A stretch of DNA of 64,000 nt, taken from contig NZ_CP111049.1 in the NCBI RefSeq assembly GCF_026250525.1, forward strand, positions 124,001 to 188,000, written 5' to 3'. Shown here piece by piece: positions 45,235 to 55,069 of the stretch (the first letter of the stretch is position 1; the number at the start of each line of letters is the position of its first letter). Under the pieces are notes generated by a model. It saw nothing but the letters and a program-made list of their open reading frames with translations, was not told the DNA's origin and searched no databases. This DNA comes from Chondrinema litorale (GTDB taxonomy: Bacteria; Bacteroidota; Bacteroidia; Cytophagales; Flammeovirgaceae). The translations under genes were made by a program, and so were the position numbers.

Positions 45235-46268
45235 ACGCTCAATTTCATTTCGTTTTGCTCTACTTTTATCAATGGCAAGGCTACCATAAAATAACTTTCT
45301 GTAGTAATGATGTCTACTTTTTCTTTAGAGATAAATTGATAGCGTTTTTTAATATTTTCTAGACCGGTTCTGGTGGAGTCTTTCACATATTTCTTTTTTT
45401 GTAGTGTGTTCTGAATTATCAATCTTGAATTTTCTTGAGAATAGAGCTGTATGGTAAGTGGTTGTGAATGAGATACGATATTGTGCTTAATCGCATTTTC
45501 AATTAATATTTGAAGAGTAAGTGGAGGCACATATTTATTAAGTTGTTCATTTTTGATGTCCTTTTCAAAATCTAAATTATCACCAAAGCGCATTTTTAAT
45601 AGAAATAGATACGATTCGGCAAATTTTAGTTCATCTTCAAGCTTAACCAGTTCTTTCTCCTTATTCTGTAAAATGTATCGATAAACCTCAGATAGTTTTT
45701 CTGTGAATTTGGCTGCGTTTTCGTGTTTTTCTTCAATTAGCGTAACCAAAGTATTTAAACTATTAAAAAGAAAATGTGGACTAATTTGGTTTTTAAGTAC
45801 AGAAAGCTCCATTTTCAATTGCTGGTTTTTGAGCTTTTCAGCAGCTATAATTTCCTTTTTCCATTGTACAAAAAAGTAATGTGTTTCATAAACAATACCG
45901 ATGGTGGTGGTGGTGATAAAACTTACCATAAACTCACCATACAAATCGTGATATCCATCAAAAGTGATCCAGCCGATTTGAGCAGCAAATAATTTAATGG
46001 CTGTTTTTGCCAGTACAGTATATAAAATAATGGATATTGCAGCGTAGGTAATTCGCTTAGCGGTTTGATCTATTCCAGTAAATTTCTTTCTAAAAAACTT
46101 AATAATAAAAACATCACCTTCCCAAAAAATAAAAGTATGCATAAAAGCCAAAGCATATTCTATATCCAATCCACTACAAGGTAAATCAGTAACATTGGGA
46201 AGTAATAGGCTTAAAAAAATTATGCCTGTGTATCTGATATTTCTTTCTGTTAAGTATTTCTTCATCAC
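45231..46268 (-). CDS. LytS-like membrane histidine kinase
   Basis: 345 residues. The N-terminal half has about four membrane spans. The His_kinase domain follows with the phospho-accepting His in LKNQISPHFLFNSLNTLVTL and a HATPase with Asn in TLQILIENAIKHNIV. It lacks a separate sensor domain, so it may sense membrane or intramembrane signals. It pairs with the coupled LytTR regulator and is divergent from the TonB receptor gene at 46595. Confidence 0.92.
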   Translation of the reverse strand: MMKKYLTERNIRYTGIIFLSLLLPNVTDLPCSGLDIEYALAFMHTFIFWEGDVFIIKFFRKKFTGIDQTAKRITYAAISIILYTVLAKTAIKLFAAQIGWITFDGYHDLYGEFMVSFITTTTIGIVYETHYFFVQWKKEIIAAEKLKNQQLKMELSVLKNQISPHFLFNSLNTLVTLIEEKHENAAKFTEKLSEVYRYILQNKEKELVKLEDELKFAESYLFLLKMRFGDNLDFEKDIKNEQLNKYVPPLTLQILIENAIKHNIVSHSQPLTIQLYSQENSRLIIQNTLQKKKYVKDSTRTGLENIKKRYQFISKEKVDIITTESYFMVALPLIKVEQNEMKLSV

Positions 46269-46594
46269 CCTAATGTTGTAGACAGCAATTTACTGATTTT
46301 ATAAGATATGTGGTTTCACTAATAAATTAGAATTGCATGTTTCTGTCAATCTAATTTCTAATGAAAAGGAAATCCATCTAGGTGAAACGGAAAATATGGA
46401 TAATCAGACAGGTTTATACTGGTTTAACCGAGATTTTCCTTCAATCACATTTTGGTAGCAATAATATTCCATTTTACAGAGCATCTCATCTGCTTGATAG
46501 ACTTTTACCTTCGCTGTGGGAGCGATCAAGGCTATTTTCGATTCAATCACACTCTCAAAGTACATTTCAAGGAAACAAAAATTAAATAGAAGAG
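46269..46594. other. Intergenic region between divergent kinase and TonB-receptor genes
   Basis: 326 bases. A 67-codon frame at 46382-46585 has no support. No strong hairpin or clear promoter box was found. It should contain the divergent promoters and may contain a LytTR binding site. Confidence 0.5.
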
Positions 46595-49003
46595 ATGAAA
46601 AAATCATTGCCTTTATTTTTCACAATAATCGTATTAGGCTCGCTCTATAACTGTGCTATTGCTCAGACACAAACCATTAGAGGAACCATTTTAGATGCAC
46701 AAGCAGATTATCCATTAATTGGTGCAACTGTAATTGTTGTAGGATCAGACCCTGTAAAAGGAAGTACAACCGACTTAGATGGTAAATTTAAAATTGAAAA
46801 TGTAAGCACTGGCAGACACACTTTGCTTATTCAATATGTAGGTTACAAAACCATAACACTACCTAATGTATTGGTAACCGCTGGTAAAGAGTCTGTACTT
46901 AATGTAAAACTAGAAGAATCTGTAGAGCAGCTCGATGAGATTGTGGTAACAAGTGAATCAGATAAAGACTTGCCGAATAACGAGATGGCAAAGGTGAGTG
47001 CTCGAACATTTAGTTTGGAAGAAGTTACCAGATACTCTGGTGGTAGAAATGATGTAGCTCGTTTAGCTAGCAATTTTGCAGGTGTTAGTACTGCTGATGA
47101 TTCTAGAAACGATATTGTTGTAAGGGGAAATTCTCCGACAGGTATGTTATGGAGAATAGAAGGGGTTTCTATTGCCAATACCAACCATTTTTCTACTTTG
47201 GGCACAACAGGTGGGCCAGTAAGTGCACTTAATACGAACTTGTTGCGTAGTTCCGATTTTTTAACTGGTGCTTTTCCCGCGGAATATGGTAATGCTGTAG
47301 CAGCAGTCTTTGATATTAATTTTAGAAGTGGCAATACAGAAAAGTATGAATTTACTGGACAAATGAGTGCTTTTAGTGGAATGGAGTTTATGGCTGAAGG
47401 ACCCATTAGCAAAAAGAATGATGCTTCATTTATTGCTTCTTATCGCTATGGCATAGCTAGTTTGGCAGCAACAGGCACTTCTGCCACTCCTTACTATCAG
47501 GATTTCTCTTTCAAATTAAATTCTGGAAAAACCAAACTAGGTAGGTTCGAGCTTTTTGGCATGGGAGGTTTGAGTAATATAGATTTTTTAGGTGATGACA
47601 TAGACGAAACAGATCTTTTTGCCAACCCGAATGAAGATGCTTATGTAGATAATCAGTTAGCTTTGTTTGGATTAAAACATACAATCAGTCTCAATAAAAC
47701 CACCTATTTACAATCTGTTGTAGGTTTTTCATCGCTACATAACACTTACGAAGAAGATGCTTTAATAAGAGATGAATCTGGAAATACCATTCAAAAATAC
47801 AGAAGTGTAGATTTAGATGATACACAAAATCGTATCAATATTTCATCTACTTTAAATAAGAAATTTAGTGCTAGATTAAATATGCGAGCAGGTATTGTTA
47901 CCGAGATTTTTGGAGTAAATTCTTTGGTAGACGATAGAGATAATCGAGTAGAAATTCCTGATGAGAATAATGATGGCATTCCAGACTATTTTATCAGATA
48001 CAGAGACACAGATACCAGTTTTCCACTCATTCAAACTTTTGCACAAGGGGAATATAAGTTTACAGACGATTTTAGCTTAACCGCGGGTTTACATTCCCAA
48101 TATCTAGAGTTTAATGGTTCTTTTGCTTTAGAACCAAGAGCTGCATTGAGTTGGCAATTTAGACCAAACCAGCGATTGAGTATTGCTTATGGCTATCATT
48201 CTCAAATGGTTCCTTTACCAACATTATTATTAGAGGAAGTGGTGAATGGTGTAAATGTGAGAACCAACGAAGACTTGGATTTTATCAGGAGTCATCACTT
48301 TGTTTTAGGCTATGATAGAAGGTTGGGTAACGATTGGAGGTTGAAAGCGGAAACCTATTATCAGCAATTAACCAAAATACCTATTGAATCTGCACCAAGT
48401 AGTTTTGCAGCAATTAACGATGGTTCTGATTTCGCTTTCTCAGAAAAAGGCTCATTGGTGAGTGAAGGAACTGGATTTAATTATGGTTTAGAATTAACAC
48501 TAGAAAAATTCTTTAGTCAAGGTTATTACATGTTGTTGACTACTTCATTGTTTGATTCGAGATATAAAGGAAGTGATGGAGTGGAGCGCAATACGGCATT
48601 TAATAACCAGTATGTTGTAAATCTACTTTTCGGTAAAGAATGGAAAGTAGGTAAAGAACAGCGCAATGCGCTTACATTCGATACCAAGCTGGCAAATTCT
48701 GGTGGTAGATTTTACACACCAATTAATTTAGAAGCAACTCGTGCTAACTTGGGTAGAGAAGTTTTGTATGAAGATGAGGCTTATAGTAAACAATATGATC
48801 CGTATTTCCGCTGGGATGTAAAATTCGGTTTTAGATTAAATAGCAGAACTAAAAATATATCTCACCAGTTCTTTGTCGATTTCCAAAATGTTACAGATAG
48901 GAGAAATGTATTTGTTGAGCGATACAATGAAGTAACAGACGAAATTGACATAGTAGAGCAAATAGGCTTCTTTCCAGATGTACTTTACAGAATACAATTC
49001 TGA
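46595..49003 (+). CDS. TonB-dependent outer-membrane receptor
   Basis: 802 residues. A signal peptide is followed by a carboxypeptidase-regulatory-like domain (about 27-110; DYPLIGATVIVVGSDPVKGS). The plug domain (about 130-240) has NDIVVRGNSPTGMLWRIEGV and FLTGAFPAEYGNAVAAVFDI. The C-terminal beta barrel ends with a terminal aromatic strand (FFPDVLYRIQF). No SusD partner is present. It is probably a receptor for siderophore, peptide or other small ligand. The regulator pair encoded divergently may control it. Confidence 0.92.
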   Translation: MKKSLPLFFTIIVLGSLYNCAIAQTQTIRGTILDAQADYPLIGATVIVVGSDPVKGSTTDLDGKFKIENVSTGRHTLLIQYVGYKTITLPNVLVTAGKESVLNVKLEESVEQLDEIVVTSESDKDLPNNEMAKVSARTFSLEEVTRYSGGRNDVARLASNFAGVSTADDSRNDIVVRGNSPTGMLWRIEGVSIANTNHFSTLGTTGGPVSALNTNLLRSSDFLTGAFPAEYGNAVAAVFDINFRSGNTEKYEFTGQMSAFSGMEFMAEGPISKKNDASFIASYRYGIASLAATGTSATPYYQDFSFKLNSGKTKLGRFELFGMGGLSNIDFLGDDIDETDLFANPNEDAYVDNQLALFGLKHTISLNKTTYLQSVVGFSSLHNTYEEDALIRDESGNTIQKYRSVDLDDTQNRINISSTLNKKFSARLNMRAGIVTEIFGVNSLVDDRDNRVEIPDENNDGIPDYFIRYRDTDTSFPLIQTFAQGEYKFTDDFSLTAGLHSQYLEFNGSFALEPRAALSWQFRPNQRLSIAYGYHSQMVPLPTLLLEEVVNGVNVRTNEDLDFIRSHHFVLGYDRRLGNDWRLKAETYYQQLTKIPIESAPSSFAAINDGSDFAFSEKGSLVSEGTGFNYGLELTLEKFFSQGYYMLLTTSLFDSRYKGSDGVERNTAFNNQYVVNLLFGKEWKVGKEQRNALTFDTKLANSGGRFYTPINLEATRANLGREVLYEDEAYSKQYDPYFRWDVKFGFRLNSRTKNISHQFFVDFQNVTDRRNVFVERYNEVTDEIDIVEQIGFFPDVLYRIQF

Positions 49004-49244
49004 TCCAATTCAGTCAACTTTTAAGGCCACTTGCTCTGCTGGTGGCTTTTGTTTTTTATTAAAAATCGGTGATTAAATTGAATTAAGGGTATATACACGG
49101 GTTATAATTAAAAATAAATGGAAGTATTAAAATAAAATCTAGGAAAAGAGAATATTGTGGAATAAATATGCGTACTTTGCAGACTTTTGCTGCCTGGCAA
49201 TATAATTTGGGAAATTCAGGGGGCAAACGAATTAAAGAAAAGTT

Positions 49245-51017
49245 ATGCAAATAGAAACATTTGAAGCTTCTGGCCTTTCGCCAGAAATCCTTAAGGCGCT
49301 TAAGGAAATTGGGTTTGAGCAACCCACACCCATCCAGGCACAAACTCTGCCCCACTTACTTTCAGGTAATCAGCAGGATCTTGTTGCACTGGCTCAGACA
49401 GGAACAGGAAAAACCGCTGCATTTGGCCTTCCACTAGTAGAATTGGCAGATCCTTCTTCAAAATCTGTACAGGGATTAGTATTATGTCCGACAAGAGAAC
49501 TTTGTATTCAAATTAGTAAAGACCTTCAGTCTTTTTCTAAATACAAAAAAGGTTTGAATGTATTACCAGTTTATGGAGGTGCATCTATTACGCCACAAAT
49601 TAAAGATTTGAAACAAGGTGCACAATTGGTTATTGGTACTCCGGGTAGAGTAATAGATTTAATGAAAAGAAAAGCTCTTGACATTAGAGATATTTCTTGG
49701 TTAGTATTGGATGAAGCTGATGAAATGTTAAATATGGGTTTCAAAGACGATTTGGACACCATTCTTACAGGAGCATCTGAAGAAAAACAAACTTTATTGT
49801 TTTCTGCTACTATGCCGAAAGAAATTGCAATGATTTCATCTAATTACATGAATAATGCATTGGAAATTTCTGTAAGCAAGAAAAACACAACATCTAGTAA
49901 TGTAAATCATGTATTTTACATGGTGCAAGCAAAAGATCGCTATTTAGCACTTAAGCGTATTGCAGATTTACAGCCAGATATCTACGGCATTATCTTTTGC
50001 AGAACCAGAAGAGAGTGTAAAGAAGTAAGTGAGAAGTTAATGCACGATGGCTATAATGCCGATGCATTACATGGAGATTTATCTCAGGTTCAGAGAGATT
50101 ATGTGATGAATCGTTTCCGTATAAGAAACATTCAACTATTGGTAGCAACAGATGTAGCTGCTCGTGGGCTAGATGTAAACGAACTTACTCACGTAATTAA
50201 CTACAATCTACCAGACGAAGCCGAAGTGTATGTACACAGAAGTGGTAGAACTGGTAGAGCAGGAAATAAAGGAACATCTGTATCTATTATTCATAGTAGA
50301 GAGATGGGCAAAATCAGAATCATTGAGAAAAAAGGTAATTTCAAATTTGAGAGATTACAAGTTCCTAATGGTAAAGAAATTTGTGAAAAACAACTTTTCA
50401 GTCTGATTGACAAAGTAGAGCAAGTAAGTGTAGATGGTGATGAGATTGAAGAGTTTATGGATGTGATCTACAAAAAGCTTTCTTGGTTAGAGAGAGATGA
50501 ACTTATTAAAAAGTTTGTTTCAATCGAGTTTAACCGTTTTCTTGAATACTATAAAGATGCTCCAGATCTTAACAAAAATGTTAAGGAAAAAAGAGAGAGA
50601 GATTCTTCTTTTTCTGATAGAGGAGATAGAAATGGTAGCAAAGGAGGTAGAAGAGGTAGCAATGGCTATAAGAAATACTCAAGATACTTTATCAACCTAG
50701 GTGAAAAGAACAGCTTAAACCCTGCTAAATTGATTGGTTTAATAAACAAGCAATTTAGAAATGAGAAGATTCCAGTTGGTAATATCGAGATTATGAAAAG
50801 TTTCTCATTTTTCGAGATTGACAGCGAGTTTAGTACTAGCTTCCCAGAATCTTTTAGCAATTTAAGTTATCAGGGAATTCCAGTGAACGTAGAACCAGCA
50901 AATGCTAAACCTAGTGGAAGAGATTCTAGAGGCGGCGGAGGCGGTAGAAGCAGAAGCGGGAATGGTGAAGGATTTAGAAAGAAAAAATTCGGCAACTCAA
51001 AGAGAAAATGGGATTGA
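49245..51017 (+). CDS. DEAD-box RNA helicase with DbpA-type RNA-binding domain
   Basis: 590 residues. Helicase motifs: Q motif in FEQPTPIQAQTLP, I in AQTGTGKTAAFG, II in LVLDEADEMLNMGF, III in LFSATMP, and VI in YVHRSGRTGRAG. After a basic linker, residues about 475-555 match the DbpA/CsdA RNA-binding fold (YFINLGEKNSLNPAKLIGLI, IPVGNIEIMKSFSFFEIDS). A Gly/Arg-rich tail follows (GRDSRGGGGGRSRSG). It is most like CsdA/DeaD and probably acts in ribosome assembly or cold-growth RNA remodelling. Confidence 0.93.
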   Translation: MQIETFEASGLSPEILKALKEIGFEQPTPIQAQTLPHLLSGNQQDLVALAQTGTGKTAAFGLPLVELADPSSKSVQGLVLCPTRELCIQISKDLQSFSKYKKGLNVLPVYGGASITPQIKDLKQGAQLVIGTPGRVIDLMKRKALDIRDISWLVLDEADEMLNMGFKDDLDTILTGASEEKQTLLFSATMPKEIAMISSNYMNNALEISVSKKNTTSSNVNHVFYMVQAKDRYLALKRIADLQPDIYGIIFCRTRRECKEVSEKLMHDGYNADALHGDLSQVQRDYVMNRFRIRNIQLLVATDVAARGLDVNELTHVINYNLPDEAEVYVHRSGRTGRAGNKGTSVSIIHSREMGKIRIIEKKGNFKFERLQVPNGKEICEKQLFSLIDKVEQVSVDGDEIEEFMDVIYKKLSWLERDELIKKFVSIEFNRFLEYYKDAPDLNKNVKEKRERDSSFSDRGDRNGSKGGRRGSNGYKKYSRYFINLGEKNSLNPAKLIGLINKQFRNEKIPVGNIEIMKSFSFFEIDSEFSTSFPESFSNLSYQGIPVNVEPANAKPSGRDSRGGGGGRSRSGNGEGFRKKKFGNSKRKWD

Positions 51018-51380
51018 TTTAATCATCTCCATTAAATTATTAAAAGCCAGTTAGCAATCGCTAACTGGCTTTTTTTTTATAACAACAATTGGTTTATTCA
51101 CTAAGTGGGTATTTAAGAGTTTATCACATTATCAGAAAAAAAATCAATGTAATTACATCAATTATCACATTTTACTACACAGACTCACGCTGGATCGATT
51201 CACTTTAAAGTGGTATTAAGAATTAAATATTTTATATTTTGAAGTGGTTTTACTATTAAAAGAGGTATTTGTTACTCAATTCTCACCTATAAGTTGTGAA
51301 CAAAATTTAACTTTTTAGTCCTGATATTACTTGAGTGCACTTTTTGGAGTTAATAAGATAAATATTCAATAACGCTAGCA
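51018..51380. other. Intergenic region downstream of the helicase gene
   Basis: 363 bases. It holds the terminator at 51042-51074 and a short palindrome (TGTAATTACA) near 51150. Beyond that it is AT-rich with no gene. It presumably contains the promoter of the following secreted-protein gene. Confidence 0.5.
51042..51079 (+). terminator. Rho-independent terminator of the helicase gene
   Basis: 13-bp perfect stem (AAAAGCCAGTTAG at 51042-51054 and its complement at 51061-51073) followed by T to about 51079. Confidence 0.92.
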
Positions 51381-51749
51381 ATGAAATACTTCAAACATTA
51401 CATACTTGGTTTATTAATATCTCTTTTAGTATCAGCAAACTTATTTGGTCAAACTGCTGAAGAAGAACATCATCACGAGTCGGTATTTTGCTCTTTATGT
51501 AAAGAAAGAATCACAGCAAAAGTGGTTTATTCTTTTGGTGTAACTCATTTGGATTTAAGTGAGCAAGGCAACAAATTAAAAGTTGATTTTAGAAAAGCCG
51601 AGACAAATACCTCTAAGATTCAAGAGATCTTAATTGAAGCAGGATACAGATTTAGAATTTTGAAAGAAGAAAACGAGCATTTCGAAGCTGTTTTGTATCC
51701 ATGTAAACACGAACTTGAAGGTGTAAAAACTCAAGTAGCAACGAATTAA
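51381..51749 (+). CDS. Small secreted protein, possibly HMA-like metal-binding
   Basis: 122 residues. A signal peptide (LGLLISLLVSANLFGQ) is followed by a His-rich segment (EEEHHHESV) and CSLCKER, a CxxC motif. The remaining pattern (THLDLSEQGNKLKVDFRKAE, SKIQEILIEAGYRFRIL) follows the beta-alpha-beta-beta-alpha-beta rhythm of heavy-metal-associated domains. Metal binding is inferred from motif and fold pattern only. It has its own terminator. Confidence 0.7.
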   Translation: MKYFKHYILGLLISLLVSANLFGQTAEEEHHHESVFCSLCKERITAKVVYSFGVTHLDLSEQGNKLKVDFRKAETNTSKIQEILIEAGYRFRILKEENEHFEAVLYPCKHELEGVKTQVATN

Positions 51750-51853
51750 GATATATAAAGCTTTACCCTTTATCAGCTTGCGTAAATTTCTGGTCTAAGC
51801 TTTCCAGAAATGCTTGGCAACTGGTTTACTGTTTTTTGATTTTTGTTTAGACT

Positions 51854-51884
51854 AAAAATCCACGTCTTTGATGTGGATTTTTTA
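51854..51884 (+). terminator. Rho-independent terminator
   Basis: 10-bp stem (AAAAATCCAC / GTGGATTTTT, 51854-51863 and 51873-51882) with trailing T, about 105 bases after the HMA-like gene stop. Confidence 0.8.
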
Positions 51885-52002
51885 TTTTATGATTTTTTAA
51901 CTTTACTATGCATTGTTATTTGGTTTAGGTAACCATCAGTGTCATCCAGCTGACAAAAAAACTTCGTATGTTGATCTAATTTGGTATAAATCAAAAAGAT
52001 AA

Positions 52003-52079
<77 letters not shown>

Positions 52080-52490
52080 ATGAAAATCTTAGCCCTTATT
52101 TTAAGATTTGTAGCTGCAGCTATTTTACTACAAACCTTGTTTTTTAAATTTACTGCAGCTCCGGAGAGTGTTTACATTTTTAGTCAGCTAGGAATGGAAC
52201 CTTTAGGCAGAATAGGCACAGGTATAGCAGAACTGGTAGCAGGTATTTTATTGTTAACACCAAAAACAGTTTTTTATGGAGCAGTAGCTTCATTTGCTAT
52301 TATATCTGGAGCAATTGTTTCTCATTTAACTGTACTTGGCATCGTAGTGCAAAACGATGGTGGCCTGTTGTTTTTAATGGCAGTTATAGTTTTACTATCT
52401 TCAGGTACACTTATCTATTTATATAAAGAAACAGGTGTATCAATCATTCAAAAATTGAAACAATCCAAAAAAACAAAAACAACAATTTAA
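52080..52490 (+). CDS. DoxX-family membrane protein
   Basis: 136 residues with four membrane spans (LALILRFVAAAILLQTLFF, GIAELVAGILLLTP, VFYGAVASFAIISGAIVSHL, LLFLMAVIVLLSSGTLIYLY). FKFTAAPESVYIFSQLGMEP matches the start of DoxX-like proteins. DoxX proteins are often associated with redox and thiol stress. It is first in a unit with msrB (39-base gap) and msrA. The start is fixed by a stop in frame at 51987 and no other ATG. Confidence 0.88.
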   Translation: MKILALILRFVAAAILLQTLFFKFTAAPESVYIFSQLGMEPLGRIGTGIAELVAGILLLTPKTVFYGAVASFAIISGAIVSHLTVLGIVVQNDGGLLFLMAVIVLLSSGTLIYLYKETGVSIIQKLKQSKKTKTTI

Positions 52491-52529
52491 AACAGTGTGT
52501 TGATCTTTAAACCTTAAATTTGATTATTT

Positions 52530-53024
52530 ATGAAATTATATAGAATCTTATATTTTATCTTGGCGATGGTAATTTGTAGTTCTTGCGGATATAGCCAGCA
52601 AGCTCCAATAAATGTAGAAGGCTTACCAGAAGTGATTAATGACCCTGATAATTACAACGAACTAAGTTCTAAAGAAAAGAACATTATTCTGAAAGAGGGT
52701 ACAGAGAGAGCTTTTACAGGTAAATATTACGATACTAAAAAGGAAGGAATCTATTTGTGTAAGCAATGTAATAATCCTTTATTTAAATCAGAAGACAAAT
52801 TTAATTCTGGATCTGGGTGGCCAGCTTTTGACGATATAATTGAAGGTGGAGTAGAAGAAAGAACAGATGATGATGGCATGAGAACAGAAATTATTTGTGC
52901 GAATTGTAAAGGCCATCTCGGACACGTATTCTTTAATGAAGGTTTTACAAAAAAAATGACCAGACATTGTGCGAACTCTGCCAGTCTTCAATTTTTTCCA
53001 TTACCCGATAAGAAATCTAACTAA
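52530..53024 (+). CDS. msrB: Peptide-methionine (R)-S-oxide reductase MsrB, exported lipoprotein
   Basis: 164 residues. An SPII signal with a lipobox (VICSSC) precedes the MsrB domain. Zinc Cys pairs are in YLCKQCNNPLF and IICANCKGHLGHVF. GSGWPAFDD is conserved, and the catalytic Cys is in RHCANSASLQF. It repairs R-sulfoxides of methionine in envelope proteins. It is followed six bases later by msrA. Confidence 0.95.
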   Translation: MKLYRILYFILAMVICSSCGYSQQAPINVEGLPEVINDPDNYNELSSKEKNIILKEGTERAFTGKYYDTKKEGIYLCKQCNNPLFKSEDKFNSGSGWPAFDDIIEGGVEERTDDDGMRTEIICANCKGHLGHVFFNEGFTKKMTRHCANSASLQFFPLPDKKSN

Positions 53025-53030
53025 ACAATT

Positions 53031-53720
53031 ATGAGAAATTTATTAATAGCATATATAGCAGCACTCATATTTTTAATACCTGCATGTTCGCAAGGCCAAA
53101 AAGCAAGTAAGCTAAAAGCTGAAGACCATGAGGTAATGAAGGTGAAAGATTACACAAAAAACAAGGATTTTGAGGGCTTAGAAACTGCTACTTTTGCAGG
53201 AGGTTGCTTTTGGTGCACAGAAGCTTCTTTCGAAAGGATTAAAGGAGTGAAAGATGTAATAAGTGGTTACTCTGGTGGAGAAAAAGCATATCCCACCTAT
53301 GGTGAAGTAAGTACAAAGCAAACGAAGCATGCAGAGTCTATTCAAATCTTTTACGACCCGAATGAGGTTAGTTATGAGACTTTACTTAAAGTGTTTTTTG
53401 TTGCACATAACCCGACACAGTTAAACAGACAAGGTCCTGATGTTGGAGAGCAATATCGTTCAGAGATTTTCTACCACAATGCTGAGCAAAAGGAACAAGC
53501 GAAAGCAGTTATTAAAGAACTTGATGGATCTGGGAAGTTTGATAAAAAAATAGTAACCAAAGTTACTCCTTATAGACAGTTTTGGGTTGCTGAGGGTTAT
53601 CATCAAAATTACTATGAGTTAAACCCAAATCAGCCTTATGTTTCGAGTGTAAGTCGCCCTAAGGTAGAGAAGGTGATGAAAACTTTTCCAGAACTGGTTA
53701 AAGATGAATATAAAATGTAA
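53031..53720 (+). CDS. msrA: Peptide-methionine (S)-S-oxide reductase MsrA, exported lipoprotein
   Basis: 229 residues. A lipobox (FLIPAC, Cys19) follows the signal. The catalytic Cys59 is in FAGGCFWCTEASFERIKGV. Further family motifs: ISGYSGGEKAYPTYGEVS, HAESIQIFYDPNEVSYETLL, FFVAHNPTQLNRQGPDVGEQ and AEGYHQNYYELNP. It repairs S-sulfoxides of methionine, complementing MsrB. It ends the operon and is followed by a perfect palindromic terminator. Confidence 0.95.
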   Translation: MRNLLIAYIAALIFLIPACSQGQKASKLKAEDHEVMKVKDYTKNKDFEGLETATFAGGCFWCTEASFERIKGVKDVISGYSGGEKAYPTYGEVSTKQTKHAESIQIFYDPNEVSYETLLKVFFVAHNPTQLNRQGPDVGEQYRSEIFYHNAEQKEQAKAVIKELDGSGKFDKKIVTKVTPYRQFWVAEGYHQNYYELNPNQPYVSSVSRPKVEKVMKTFPELVKDEYKM

Positions 53721-53738
53721 TTGCTTAAAATTTAGATA

Positions 53739-53772
53739 AAAAAAGGCTTCTAATTAATTAGAAGCCTTTTTT
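53739..53772. terminator. Bidirectional terminator
   Basis: A perfect 34-bp palindrome (17-bp arms, AAAAAAGGCTTCTAATT) between convergent msrA and the thioredoxin-like gene, with T-runs in both directions. Confidence 0.92.
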
Positions 53773-53778
53773 GTGGTT

Positions 53779-54342
53779 TTACTTTAAACCTTCTGGTGCT
53801 TTATAAGTCTTTTCAAAATCTTGCCACTCAGTATCTTTATAATGTTCTTGAGCAAAATAAGTCAATATTTTATGGAAACTTTCTGCTGGTTGATAACCTG
53901 GAACTGGAGAAATTAAGTTGGCTTCTTCATCAAGAAAAACTACAGTAGGGTAGCTCATTTTACCTTGTAAAAGCGAAGCTGCTAGTTCGTGGTAACCTCT
54001 TCTTCCTTGTGCAACATATTTAAATGTATGATCGCGGAAAACAATGTCTTCTTTACCTTCTGCATCCAGTTTTACAGCATGAAAGTTTTCTTTCATATAT
54101 TTTGCAATTTCTGGATGTTGAAAAGTACTTTTATCCATTTTCTTGCACCAGCCACACCAGTCGGTGTAAACATCTATAAATATCTTTTTCTTGTCGCCAT
54201 TTTCAAGTTTTTCTATAGCTTGTTCCCAAGTTAGCCATTCAATTTCGTTTGTAGGTTCAGTAGGAGGAACCATCTTAAAAGAAAATAGCAAACCAAGTAG
54301 AATCGGAGCCAATGATAATCTCAAAACAGAAGTTAATTTCAT
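53779..54342 (-). CDS. Exported thioredoxin-fold protein
   Basis: 187 residues. An N-terminal hydrophobic signal (LAPILLGLLFSFKM) is followed by a thioredoxin fold with active site CGWC in FIDVYTDWCGWCKKMDKST. The cis-Pro region is MSYPTVVFLDEEANL. It resembles DUF255/thiol-disulfide proteins that act in the periplasm as reductants, and might keep the adjacent Msr enzymes reduced. Confidence 0.88.
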   Translation of the reverse strand: MKLTSVLRLSLAPILLGLLFSFKMVPPTEPTNEIEWLTWEQAIEKLENGDKKKIFIDVYTDWCGWCKKMDKSTFQHPEIAKYMKENFHAVKLDAEGKEDIVFRDHTFKYVAQGRRGYHELAASLLQGKMSYPTVVFLDEEANLISPVPGYQPAESFHKILTYFAQEHYKDTEWQDFEKTYKAPEGLK

Positions 54343-54431
54343 AATTTTTACTTTACACTTAATTACTTGCTAAATTATTAAAGAGCTTTTTTATAAAATT
54401 AATACAAATTAACGTGATGAAAAATTCCAAA

Positions 54432-54464
54432 TAAAAAAGCCTGTTCAAAGGAAACGAACAGGCT
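54432..54464 (-). terminator. Rho-independent terminator of the SnoaL-like gene
   Basis: 9-bp stem (AGCCTGTTC / GAACAGGCT, 54438-54446 and 54456-54464). On the minus strand it is followed by a T-run, about 35 bases past the stop. Confidence 0.85.
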
Positions 54465-54500
54465 CTGTCTGTATGATAGCTGGTGCCTATCTTTTAGGAA

Positions 54501-54869
54501 TCACATCATTGGTCCAGGGTTGTAATAAAATCTTTCTTTGATTATTAAGTCGTCTTGCCAATATTGAACGGCTACTTCTTCCATTTTTACTCTATTGCCA
54601 TCTTTAAAAGTTACATCCATCCAAGATGAAACCATTGTCGTTTTATCCTCTTCATTTGCAGTAATACGATCTGTACCACCACCATGCATTTCTTGAATGC
54701 TACTCATAAATTTAGTCTCAAATTCGCGGTTGTAATCCTTACCTTTTCGAACCTCTCCTGTGGCTTCGATCATTTCAATGTCGTTGTGGTAAAATTTTTC
54801 AAATGCATCCATTATTTGTCCTTGGTCGATCATGGAGTACAACTCTTTGGCTTTTGCAAGATAACTCAT
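54501..54869 (-). CDS. SnoaL-like/NTF2-fold protein
   Basis: 122 residues. The cone-shaped NTF2-like fold is suggested by AKELYSMIDQGQIMDAFEKF, YHNDIEMIEATGEVRKGKDY, TTMVSSWMDVTFKDGNRVKM and VAVQYWQDDLIIKERFYYNP. SnoaL-like proteins of this size are isomerases or small-ligand proteins of variable role. No substrate can be named. Confidence 0.82.
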   Translation of the reverse strand: MSYLAKAKELYSMIDQGQIMDAFEKFYHNDIEMIEATGEVRKGKDYNREFETKFMSSIQEMHGGGTDRITANEEDKTTMVSSWMDVTFKDGNRVKMEEVAVQYWQDDLIIKERFYYNPGPMM

Positions 54870-55011
54870 AAGTAAAAAAATTATTTAAGTTTAAAAATTC
54901 AATTTGACAATTGAATATAGCAATAAATGTTAATAATAAAAACATATGAATTAAAAATAAACCAAAAAAGATTAATAAATAAACATATTTATGAGAAAAT
55001 GAAAGTTATAA

Positions 55012-55050
55012 GCAAAAAATAGCCTCCGAATAGGCTTTTATCCGGAGGCT
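55012..55050 (-). terminator. Rho-independent terminator
   Basis: 8-bp GC-rich stem (AGCCTCCG at 55021-55028 / CGGAGGCT at 55043-55050). On the minus strand it is followed by T, 20 bases after the stop of the 534-residue gene. Confidence 0.82.
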
Positions 55051-55069
55051 TTTAAAGTACTTACGGAGA

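Noticed and set aside
46382..46585. 67-codon frame between the kinase and TonB receptor genes
   Set aside because: No signal peptide, domain or plausible coding character; a chance frame in an intergenic region.
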